The notes below the pieces were generated by a model. It saw only the letters and a program-made list of their open reading frames with translations, had not been told where the DNA came from and did not search any database. From Flavobacteriaceae bacterium UBA7302 (GTDB taxonomy: Bacteria; Bacteroidota; Bacteroidia; Flavobacteriales; Flavobacteriaceae): DNA of 64,000 bases. Below are positions 33,761 to 40,223 of the stretch, in pieces (position 1 is the stretch's first letter; every line of letters begins with the position of its first letter). The stretch lies in NCBI GenBank assembly GCA_002471825.1, contig DKQS01000006.1, positions 353,541 to 417,540 of the forward strand, read 5' to 3'. A program made the position numbers and the translations under genes.

Positions 33761-34519
33761 TTACCTGTCAATCCAGTTCTTAAAGTCCTTCACACGCTCT
33801 CTACTAACTATGATCTCGTGTTCATTGTAGGAAGTAAGGATTAGCTTTAACCGTGAATTGGTATAGGAAATAATGTCTTGTATGGCATTGATGTTCACAA
33901 TATAAGTCCGATTCACACGAAAGAACAACTCTGGATCTAGCTGTTCTTGCCACTGTTCTAGCGAGTGGTCTAAAAGGTAATTTCGTTTGTCAATGGTGTG
34001 TATATAAGTTGATTTGTTCTCACTAAAAAAGCATTCAATATCCTGAATCTGAATGATTTTTAAATGCTGCCCAATTTTAATGGTAATGCGTTTTTTAAAC
34101 TTTCGATCCACGGGATTGATCAACAAACTGCGAATGTCATCTAGATTGACATTCACCTTGCTTTGCGCTCCTTGGTTGATTTTATATTGATTGACAGCCG
34201 CTTCCAATTCATCGTGATCAATTGGTTTCAACAAATAGTCAATACTATTGAGTTTGAAAGCTTTTAGGGCATATTCGTCATAAGCAGTCGTAAAGATGAT
34301 CGCACTGCGCACCTCAATCGCCTCAAAAATCTCAAATGAGAGTCCGTCTGACAATTGAATATCTAGAAATATCAAATCCGGATGCGGATTGTTTTGCAGC
34401 CACTCTAAGGATTCTTCCACAGAGTGTAACGCGGTTTCTACATTGATATCAAGGTCTGCAAGCATTCGCGTTAGCCTTCTCGCTGCAGGTTTTTCATCTT
34501 CTATGATTACTACTTTCAT
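33761..34519 (-). CDS. LytTR-family response regulator
   Basis: The 252-residue regulator has a receiver domain with the acidic pocket EDE (8-10), phospho-acceptor Asp53 in LIFLDIQLSDG, Thr in IIFTTAYDEYALKAF and the Lys of YLLKPID, followed by a LytTR DNA-binding domain (about 145-250: IKIGQHLKIIQIQDIECFFSE; LEQWQEQLDPELFFRVNRTYIVN). The kinase partner is the LytS-type protein at 36193-37542. This is the last gene of a tight six- or seven-gene reverse operon. Two LytTR-consensus sites upstream of that operon suggest that it autoregulates. Confidence 0.93.
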   Translation of the reverse strand: MKVVIIEDEKPAARRLTRMLADLDINVETALHSVEESLEWLQNNPHPDLIFLDIQLSDGLSFEIFEAIEVRSAIIFTTAYDEYALKAFKLNSIDYLLKPIDHDELEAAVNQYKINQGAQSKVNVNLDDIRSLLINPVDRKFKKRITIKIGQHLKIIQIQDIECFFSENKSTYIHTIDKRNYLLDHSLEQWQEQLDPELFFRVNRTYIVNINAIQDIISYTNSRLKLILTSYNEHEIIVSRERVKDFKNWIDR

Positions 34520-34977
34520 TTGTAATGGATAAGTTTTTTAGCATTTTTATTGATAATGATTGCTCCTACCATGGCGGTTAAAAAAGTTGCTATGGCCACA
34601 GCCCACCAAAACTCAGCCATATTTTTGACAAATCGTGTTCCAACTTCAGACCAAAAGGCACAGTACAATCCGACTACTGACCAACTCATAAAGTAGTAGT
34701 GCTTGTACAACCAATTCTTTGATCTTTTCAAGGTAGGAATCATTCCGCCTAAAATGGTCAATAAGCTCACAATTGCAAAAAAGTGGAAGATACTAAACCC
34801 ATTGAAATTTGATATAAAAAATGAACTGACATTCAACAATAGCATGCAAGCCACGTATACATATCCTATCTTTTTATGAAATTTCGTTCCTTTTGTATTG
34901 AACACGACTATGAGTCCAGTAATCATCGCAGAAACTGATACAAAAAGGTGAAACCAACCGATGGGTGAGAACATCAT
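34516..34977 (-). CDS. Multi-span membrane protein, DUF2306-like
   Basis: The 153-residue protein has four or five hydrophobic helices (about 9-27, 40-57, 63-82, 95-112 and 122-143), with GWFHLFVSVSAMITG and the HKKIGYVYVACM motif that recall DUF2306 membrane proteins. His residues flank several helices. The gene overlaps the start of the regulator gene by 4 bases (ATGA) and begins one base after the preceding 2TM gene, so it belongs to this operon. Function unknown; a role in membrane sensing or effector output with the 2TM proteins is an inference. Confidence 0.7.
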   Translation of the reverse strand: MMFSPIGWFHLFVSVSAMITGLIVVFNTKGTKFHKKIGYVYVACMLLLNVSSFFISNFNGFSIFHFFAIVSLLTILGGMIPTLKRSKNWLYKHYYFMSWSVVGLYCAFWSEVGTRFVKNMAEFWWAVAIATFLTAMVGAIIINKNAKKLIHYK

Positions 34978-34978
34978 C

Positions 34979-35329
34979 TTATTTTCTTCCGGTTATTCTG
35001 CGGGCTTGGTCAGCTTCGCGATCCATATACTCCTTGATCTTTTTCTCTTCCCAGTCTTTTCCGAAGGCAATGGATCTAAATCCGAATACCCCCAACCAGT
35101 GGAAAAAAATTCCGATCCCCCAGAAGACCCAAACCGAATATACTCCGAAGTTTGATAAGGCTTCAAAAAATCCGTATCCATCATCATTGGTTAATCCAAA
35201 GATGATAATACCACTTAGGAATAGGTTGATCACCACATAGGACACTAAGTGTGAGTAGAATCCTTTTATTTCTTTAATTCTTTTTTTTGCGCGTAAGTAC
35301 TTTTGACTTTCAAAATATTCTTTTTCCAT
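34979..35329 (-). CDS. 2TM domain protein (third stand-alone gene)
   Basis: The 116-residue protein is a single 2TM domain: a charged helix with AKKRIKEIKGFYSHL, two membrane helices (about 25-43 and 65-85) joined by a loop, then GFRSIAFGKDWEEKKIKEYMD. The start is placed at 35329; the open frame extends 24 codons further upstream into the neighbouring 2TM gene but without domain character. 2TM domains occur next to LytTR systems in Bacteroidota and their function is unknown. The outlying helices are likely cytosolic. Copy five of five in this operon. Confidence 0.8.
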   Translation of the reverse strand: MEKEYFESQKYLRAKKRIKEIKGFYSHLVSYVVINLFLSGIIIFGLTNDDGYGFFEALSNFGVYSVWVFWGIGIFFHWLGVFGFRSIAFGKDWEEKKIKEYMDREADQARRITGRK

Positions 35330-35333
35330 GATG

Positions 35334-35627
35334 TTATTTTTTATCCATAAATTCTTTGATCTTCCTGTCTTCCCAGTCTTTTCCGAAGCCGAGTTTATCA
35401 ACTCCTAGAACTCCGAACCAGTGAAAGAACAGACCTAAGCCCCATCCCAAAATGGGAAACCAAAACCAGTGGTATCCTGGTGAGAATGTAAGATTCACAA
35501 ATACAAACATGGGTACCAATACCGCGAATACAATAAAGTGAATGTAGAATCCTTTGATTTCTTGTACTTTCTTTTGCGCTTTTTCATAGCGTTGTTGCTC
35601 GTATAATTGATTGTCCATGATTTCCAT
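35334..35627 (-). CDS. 2TM domain protein (second stand-alone gene)
   Basis: The 97-residue protein (or 94 if started at the ATG at 35618) is one 2TM domain with AQKKVQEIKGFYIHFIVFAV, two hydrophobic segments split by NLTFSPGYHWFWFPILGWG, and the closing GFGKDWEDRKIKEFMD. The YHWFWFPxxGWGxGLxxHW motif is shared with the copies in the kinase and the double protein. It begins directly after the stop of the double 2TM gene (no gap) and is followed after 4 bases by the next 2TM gene, so stoichiometric expression is likely. Confidence 0.82.
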   Translation of the reverse strand: MEIMDNQLYEQQRYEKAQKKVQEIKGFYIHFIVFAVLVPMFVFVNLTFSPGYHWFWFPILGWGLGLFFHWFGVLGVDKLGFGKDWEDRKIKEFMDKK

Positions 35628-36191
35628 TTATTGAATGAATTGTTTGATTTTTTCTCTTTCCCAGCTTCTTCCTAACCCAAATGCCTCAAAACCGTAAATT
35701 CCAAGCCAGTGCATTAGAATGCTAATGGTGATACCTCCTACCGCTAACCAGAAGAATTTAAATTCAGGTACATAGGTCAGGTTCACATATATAATTATCG
35801 GAATGGCCACAAGGCTTACAAACAAATGCGCGTAAAACCCTTTGATTTCCTTTACCTTCTTTTTGGCTTCCATATAGTAAATCTCATTCAGATACTTTTC
35901 TGGCAAGATTTCTTCCTCGTTCATGTAAGACTGCATCTTTTTGTTCTTCCAGTCCTCTCCCATTGAAATTTGGGAAATGAAAAATACATTGATGGCATGA
36001 ATCACCAGGCCTACTGCCCATCCTCCAACTGCAAACCAAAACCAATGATAATCTGGAAAGGTGTATAAGTTCACAAAGACAATGAATGGCAAGATTAAAA
36101 AGGTTGAAACTAAGTGGGAATAAAACCCTTTGATTTCCTCAACCCTTTTTTGGGCTTTTACTATTCTATAATTGATTGATTGATCTTTCAT
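35628..36191 (-). CDS. Double 2TM domain protein
   Basis: The 187-residue protein carries two 2TM domains in series: about 8-92 (KAQKRVEEIKGFYSHL, YHWFWFAVGGWAVG, SMGEDWKNKKMQSYM) and about 105-187 (AKKKVKEIKGFYAHLF, FKFFWLAVGGITISI, GLGRSWEREKIKQFI). The internal repeat is clear by eye and implies an in-frame duplication. Four membrane helices are expected with both ends in the cytosol. It starts one base after the stop of the kinase gene. With the neighbouring single copies it makes a five-domain family array. Confidence 0.82.
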   Translation of the reverse strand: MKDQSINYRIVKAQKRVEEIKGFYSHLVSTFLILPFIVFVNLYTFPDYHWFWFAVGGWAVGLVIHAINVFFISQISMGEDWKNKKMQSYMNEEEILPEKYLNEIYYMEAKKKVKEIKGFYAHLFVSLVAIPIIIYVNLTYVPEFKFFWLAVGGITISILMHWLGIYGFEAFGLGRSWEREKIKQFIQ

Positions 36192-36192
36192 T

Positions 36193-37542
36193 TTAAAATC
36201 TATTTCTTGATTCTCTGTCCATAATCTCTTTGATCTTTCGTTCTTCCCAATTACTTCCTAAAAACGGACTGTAATTGTAGGCTTCCAATCCATGGAAAAG
36301 AACTCCAATACCCCATCCCACTAAGGGAAACCAGAACCAATAAAATCCAGAGAAATAATTGACATTGATAAAGATTAATATGGGCATCATGATGCAATAG
36401 GTGGTTAAATTCTGATAAAATTCTTTGAGTTTTTCTACTCTTTCAGCAGCTCTAACATATTTGCTGTTTTCTAAATCGTCTTGATACATGATATTTTGCA
36501 TTTTATAGAGCAGTGGCAATCGCACTGCGAATGTTTTTTTATTGTTTTCTATACTTACCCTTCTTTCGGTAATTAATCCGTAGCGATCTGCGATGTTCTG
36601 CAATCCTACTTTGGTACTTTTTCCTATGGCTTCCTTCGGATTGATATTGTTCTCAACTACCAAATAGCCATCTTCTTCATAAATATTGATGATTAAAGGT
36701 CTTGAGCTCGATACTACATTGTGTTTCACCGCATTTTCAAGAAGTAGTTGTAGCGATAAGGGCACAACTTTTAAATCTCCATTGCTCACACTAGCCGGAA
36801 CTGAAAATTGAATGGCGTCTTCAAATCGCATTTGCAACAACTCCATATAAGTTTTCGCAAAATTCAATTCCTCGGTTAACGGTATCAAGTCCTTATTTCG
36901 CTGTTCCAAAACATAGCGATACACTTTCGATAATTTTGTGGTAAATCGCTCTGCGGCATTTGGATTCTCTCCTATCAAACTGGTTAATACATTCAGGCTA
37001 TTGAACAAAAAATGCGGATCAATTTGACTTTTTAAGGATTGAAATTTCGCTGTTTCGGTTTTGGCAACTATTTGTTGTTGCGTTGATTCTTGTTTTACGG
37101 CTTTCTTCCATCCGATCATGAATCCCCTCGCATGTAAAAATGCTGAAACTCCAAAGGATAAAAAGATGTAAAAGAGATGGATGAATAGGAAATTACCTTT
37201 AAAAAATTGATCTGGATCATTGCCATTTACAATGATGAACGTAAAATAATTGATTCCGAGTACTACAGGTATGGTATACAATACCGTTGAAATAATCCCT
37301 GCCCAAACACGAATGTTTGTTTCTTCAGTCCAACTCCATTTTTCACTTAGTAGATCGTTGATTAATCCTTGTCCGAATCCTAATCCGAATGAATACAAGG
37401 CAGAGATGATGAACGTATATCCCATTCCTTTCAATGTGAAATTCTGATTGAATAGGACGAAAAAAGCGGTAAATATTAAGGTTATTTTGAAACTAACAAT
37501 AAAACCACTTCTTAAATTCGCTCTTGAAAATGCTGCTACCAT
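36193..37542 (-). CDS. LytS-type sensor histidine kinase fused to a C-terminal 2TM domain
   Basis: The 449-residue protein has N-terminal membrane helices (about 13-31, 41-60, 80-105 and 118-137), then the His-kinase box SQIDPHFLFNSLNVL with His177 and the ATPase N-box LLLENAVKHNVV. Around residues 348-449 it has an extra 2TM domain: AAERVEKLKEFYQNLTTY, then FYWFWFPLVGWGIGVLFHG and GSNWEERKIKEIMD. Stand-alone 2TM genes are the rule, so this looks like a gene fusion across a lost stop codon (Tyr346-Lys347-Met348 reads TAT AAA ATG). It signals to the LytTR regulator at 33761-34519. Confidence 0.9.
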   Translation of the reverse strand: MVAAFSRANLRSGFIVSFKITLIFTAFFVLFNQNFTLKGMGYTFIISALYSFGLGFGQGLINDLLSEKWSWTEETNIRVWAGIISTVLYTIPVVLGINYFTFIIVNGNDPDQFFKGNFLFIHLFYIFLSFGVSAFLHARGFMIGWKKAVKQESTQQQIVAKTETAKFQSLKSQIDPHFLFNSLNVLTSLIGENPNAAERFTTKLSKVYRYVLEQRNKDLIPLTEELNFAKTYMELLQMRFEDAIQFSVPASVSNGDLKVVPLSLQLLLENAVKHNVVSSSRPLIINIYEEDGYLVVENNINPKEAIGKSTKVGLQNIADRYGLITERRVSIENNKKTFAVRLPLLYKMQNIMYQDDLENSKYVRAAERVEKLKEFYQNLTTYCIMMPILIFINVNYFSGFYWFWFPLVGWGIGVLFHGLEAYNYSPFLGSNWEERKIKEIMDRESRNRF

Positions 37543-37565
37543 AATTCTGGATTAACCTGGATATC

Positions 37566-37982
37566 TTAAAATTTTATTTCTAAAGATACTTTTTTATCGG
37601 AAACCGTAAACTTCGCATCGTCATAATTAGGTGGCCCGAAACTCATCACATTGTTTGATGCCCCAAAACTTTCTAAAGGCATTCCGTTGGGCTCAAAATC
37701 CATTCTATTGTTCCCGTTTTTATCATGGTAACATAAGATGGCATATTCGCCAGCTGGAACATTCTCAAAAACAACGGTGCTTTTTCCGTCAACGATTTTA
37801 GCATCCTTGGCTTGGATGGGTTGCTTCATAAAGGTCTCTTTGTTATACAAGGCAAATCCTACCTTCCCTTCATCGCTTAAAACATTTACCACTGTAGCGG
37901 TAATTGTGGTCTTTTCTTGAGCTTTAACAGTTGTTAAAACAAAGAATAATACTGTTGTAAAAATTGTAACTAAAAACTTCAT
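37566..37982 (-). CDS. DUF2141 exported protein
   Basis: The 138-residue protein has a signal peptide ending VKAQ and a beta-rich DUF2141 domain: ITATVVNVLSDEGKVGFALYN, VFENVPAGEYAILCYHDKNG and NRMDFEPNGMPLESFGASN, which is the diagnostic conserved stretch. Role unknown; DUF2141 proteins are envelope proteins often in LytTR neighbourhoods. The ATG at 37982 starts a normal signal peptide; the open frame continues upstream only as non-coding-like sequence. It precedes the kinase gene by 23 bases and is likely the first gene of that operon. Confidence 0.82.
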   Translation of the reverse strand: MKFLVTIFTTVLFFVLTTVKAQEKTTITATVVNVLSDEGKVGFALYNKETFMKQPIQAKDAKIVDGKSTVVFENVPAGEYAILCYHDKNGNNRMDFEPNGMPLESFGASNNVMSFGPPNYDDAKFTVSDKKVSLEIKF

Positions 37983-38010
37983 TTTTCTTTTTTTTGGATT
38001 AATGATGGTA

Positions 38011-38018
38011 CAAAGATG
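38011..38018 (-). promoter_or_regulatory. Weak -7-like element of the DUF2141/LytTR operon
   Basis: On the minus strand CATCTTTG (38018 to 38011) differs from TAnnTTTG at one base and lies 28 bases before the DUF2141 ATG. No -33 TTG is in place, which fits an activator-dependent promoter. The LytTR-like sites begin 33 bases further upstream. Confidence 0.35.
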
Positions 38019-38051
38019 CAGCACAACCATAGTTCTTGAAACTAAAGAATA

Positions 38052-38101
38052 CCCAACTGTAATTTTTTCAGGCCGAACTGTAAAAAACCTATTTGAACTT
38101 T
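38052..38101 (-). promoter_or_regulatory. LytTR-type operator: two consensus direct repeats plus a third near match
   Basis: Read on the minus strand, ACAGTTCGG (38081 to 38073) and ACAGTTGGG (38060 to 38052) each match the published LytTR binding consensus [TA][AC][CA]GTTN[AG][TG] at every position and are separated by 12 bases, the expected spacing (21 bases centre to centre). A third site AAAGTTCAA (38101 to 38093) fails only the last position and lies 20 bases further. They sit upstream of the operon that encodes the LytTR regulator at 33761-34519. The position relative to the -7-like box suits an activator. Confidence 0.6.
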
Positions 38102-38210
38102 ATTCGCACTGTCAATTTTAAGCCTTTATTCATGGAGTTTATTGCCAATTCTACATTCAGAATCATCATTTATTTCCAAATTCATAAAAAACACCGTAAA
38201 AGCTTTTCTT
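38102..38210. other. Intergenic AT-rich DNA without recognised feature
   Basis: Between the LytTR-like sites and the arginine promoter I see no open frame, hairpin or consensus element I can support, apart from a partial LytTR-like match ACAGTGCGA on the minus strand (38112 to 38104). Confidence 0.5.
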
Positions 38211-38243
38211 TTTGCTGCTGATTGAAAAAAATAAATATATTTG
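38211..38243 (+). promoter_or_regulatory. Promoter of the arginine leader and biosynthesis operon
   Basis: TTTG at 38211-38214 and TATATTTG at 38236-38243 are separated by 21 bases, within the Bacteroidota range. Transcription should begin near 38249, only a few bases before the candidate leader peptide ATG at 38253, and about 185 bases before the first biosynthetic gene. Confidence 0.6.
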
Positions 38244-38252
38244 ACCAGTAAA

Positions 38253-38360
38253 ATGTTTACAATGTTGGTTTTATTAACAACTTTAACGCTTCTATCCATC
38301 CTTACTCTTAAGGGTCAAAGCACTTTACGCCGTATTTTCCCACGCCCGGTTCGGGTGTAA
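38253..38360 (+). CDS. Candidate arginine-rich leader peptide
   Basis: A 35-codon frame starts at an ATG with an A-rich upstream, immediately behind the predicted transcription start. The first 19 residues are hydrophobic and Leu/Thr-rich; the last 11 read LRRIFPRPVRV, with four Arg (codons 26, 27, 31, 34: CGC, CGT, CGC, CGG) in ten residues. The operon behind it makes arginine, so ribosome stalling at these codons would report charged Arg-tRNA. CGC and CGG appear to be minor Arg codons in the neighbouring genes. The frame is too short to be called by length alone; the context is the evidence. Not verified by homology. Confidence 0.55.
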   Translation: MFTMLVLLTTLTLLSILTLKGQSTLRRIFPRPVRV

Positions 38361-38392
38361 TTCTATTTTTGGAATTAGGTGAGTCCAATTCC
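38342..38392 (+). ncRNA. Candidate attenuation RNA structure: three mutually interfering hairpins
   Basis: Hairpin 1: 38342-38348 with 38352-38358 (ACGCCCG/CGGGTGT, 3-base loop), overlapping the last two Arg codons. Hairpin 2: TAATTC at 38358-38363 with GAATTA at 38372-38377. Hairpin 3: GGAATT-A-GG at 38371-38379 with CCAATTCC at 38385-38392. Hairpins 2 and 3 share 38372-38377 and cannot coexist, and hairpin 1 competes with hairpin 2 at 38358. The T tract after hairpin 3 is distant and weak (five T at 38410-38414), so termination is unproven; blocking of transcription elongation or of translation is also possible. Confidence 0.45.
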
Positions 38393-38434
38393 GTACAACC
38401 ATAAATATCTTTTTAACTTAATTAATCGATCACA

Positions 38435-39049
38435 ATGCAAATTGTCATTGCAAATAATTCACATGTTATCTACGCAGATGTCATCTGCCAAACCATAGAA
38501 GCCGCCGCTCAAGTGCGTGGTACTGGTATTGCCAAAAGAAAGCCTGAATACATCATTTCCAAAATAGAACAAGGAAATGCGGTTATTGCGCTGGAAGGTG
38601 AAAAATTCGCAGGGTTCTGTTACATCGAATCCTGGAGTCACGGGAAGTTTGTGGCTAATTCTGGGTTAATTGTCCACCCTGATTTTAGAAATCGTGGACT
38701 AGCAAAGAAAATCAAGAAAGCCATTTTCGATCATTCAAGAAAGAAATTCCCAGATGCCAAGATCTTTGGAATTACTACAGGGCTTGCCGTGATGAAATTG
38801 AATAGCGATTTGGGCTACAAACCTGTCACCTTCTCGGAGTTAACCACAGATGAATCGTTCTGGAATGGTTGTCAAACATGTAAAAATTATGATGTGTTGA
38901 CCAGAACAGAACGAAAAATGTGTCTCTGTACTGGCATGTTGTATGACCCGAACGCTAAGAAAAATCCACCAAAGAAAATTAAGGAGACGGTATTCAAAAG
39001 ACTTAAAAACATAAAACAAAACCTATTTCTAAAAAAGGATAAAAAATGA
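38435..39049 (+). CDS. GNAT acyltransferase, first enzyme of the arginine operon
   Basis: The 204-residue acyltransferase is expected to acylate glutamate (N-acetyl- or N-succinylglutamate) as the entry step of arginine synthesis, the role given to this first gene in Bacteroidota. The GNAT fold shows LIVHPDFRNRGLAKKIKKAIFD (acyl-CoA loop, about 78-99) and TGLAVMKLNSDLGYKPVTF. An unusual CxxC plus CxC pair (Cys146, Cys149, Cys163, Cys165) lies near the C-terminus and may bind zinc or give redox control. It is not homologous to the long kinase-like ArgA. It overlaps argG by 4 bases (ATGA). Confidence 0.82.
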   Translation: MQIVIANNSHVIYADVICQTIEAAAQVRGTGIAKRKPEYIISKIEQGNAVIALEGEKFAGFCYIESWSHGKFVANSGLIVHPDFRNRGLAKKIKKAIFDHSRKKFPDAKIFGITTGLAVMKLNSDLGYKPVTFSELTTDESFWNGCQTCKNYDVLTRTERKMCLCTGMLYDPNAKKNPPKKIKETVFKRLKNIKQNLFLKKDKK

Positions 39050-40221
39050 AAAAATTAGTATTGGCCTACAGTGGCGGACTCGACACTTCTTACTGTGCTG
39101 TTTCCTTATCAAAAGAATACGAAGTTCATGCCGTGAGTGTAAATACAGGAGGTTTCACAACCGATGAAATTAAAGATATTGAGACCAAGGCCTATCAAAT
39201 GGGGGTTTCCAATTATGTAAATATTGATGCTATTTCGGGCTTCTATAACAAAGTCGTGAAGTATTTAATTTACGGGAATGTACTAAAGAATAACACCTAC
39301 CCGCTATCTGTAAGTTCTGAACGAATTGTGCAGGCCATTGAAATCATCGAATATGCGAAAAGCATTGATGCTGAATTCATTGCTCATGGTAGTACTGGAG
39401 CAGGAAATGATCAGGTGAGATTTGACATGATTTTTCAAACCCTGGCTCCAGGGATCAATATTATTACGCCAATTAGAGATCAGCAATTAAGTAGAAAGGA
39501 AGAAATTGAATACTTAAAAGCAAACGGAGTAGATCTTAGCTGGGAAAAGGCCAAATATTCGGTGAATAAAGGCCTCTGGGGCACCAGCGTTGGTGGGGCT
39601 GAAACCTTAACTTCGCATCAATCGCTTCCAGAAGAGGCCTACCCATCACAACTGGTTGAAAAGAACCCTCTGCAAGTAAAACTTTCCTTTCAAAAAGGTG
39701 AAATTACTGCTGTAAACGGAGTTGAAAACAAGCCCGAAAAGAATATTGAATTGCTCAACGACATTGCTTCAAAATATGCCATTGGAAGAGATATTCATGT
39801 TGGTGATACCATTGTGGGCATCAAAGGAAGAGTTGGATTTGAGGCTGCCGCCGCACTCATCATTGTAAAAGCACATCATTTATTGGAAAAACACACATTG
39901 ACAAAATGGCAATTGCAACACAAAGATTACTTGGCTAGTTTCTACGGAATGCATCTGCATGAAGGATTGTATTTAGATCCAGTGATGAGGGATATAGAAG
40001 CATTTCTGGAAAGTTCCCAAGAAAATGTAACTGGTAATGTTTTTGTTACCCTAAAGCCTTATCATTTTGCTTTAGACGGAATCGAATCCAAACATGATCT
40101 CATGGCCTCAAAATTTGGTTCTTATGGAGAAGAAAATAAGGGGTGGACAGCCGATGAAGCTAAAGGGTTCATCAAAATTCTTTCCAATCAAAACAAGATT
40201 TATAACCAAATAAACTCATAA
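39046..40221 (+). CDS. argG: Argininosuccinate synthase
   Basis: The 391-residue enzyme joins citrulline and aspartate with ATP. The PP-loop AYSGGLDTSYCAV at the N-terminus binds ATP, and the motif HGSTGAGNDQVRFD (about 110-125) binds aspartate/citrulline; KYSVNKGLWGTSVGGAE follows at about 165-182. Length agrees with the shorter argG type found in Bacteroidota. It is second in the arginine operon, 4 bases overlapping the acyltransferase gene, and ends 2 bases before argC. The early position in the operon suggests high expression. Confidence 0.96.
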   Translation: MKKLVLAYSGGLDTSYCAVSLSKEYEVHAVSVNTGGFTTDEIKDIETKAYQMGVSNYVNIDAISGFYNKVVKYLIYGNVLKNNTYPLSVSSERIVQAIEIIEYAKSIDAEFIAHGSTGAGNDQVRFDMIFQTLAPGINIITPIRDQQLSRKEEIEYLKANGVDLSWEKAKYSVNKGLWGTSVGGAETLTSHQSLPEEAYPSQLVEKNPLQVKLSFQKGEITAVNGVENKPEKNIELLNDIASKYAIGRDIHVGDTIVGIKGRVGFEAAAALIIVKAHHLLEKHTLTKWQLQHKDYLASFYGMHLHEGLYLDPVMRDIEAFLESSQENVTGNVFVTLKPYHFALDGIESKHDLMASKFGSYGEENKGWTADEAKGFIKILSNQNKIYNQINS

Positions 40222-40223
40222 TC

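Noticed and set aside
33754..33774. 7-base hairpin GGATTGA/TCAATCC over the LytTR regulator stop codon
   Set aside because: Looked like a terminator for the 2TM operon, but no T tract follows on the minus strand and the loop is coding; support is too weak.
37983..38434. Search for a tRNA or small structured RNA in the longest gap
   Set aside because: No cloverleaf, and the structure present fits better as operator, promoter, leader frame and hairpins.
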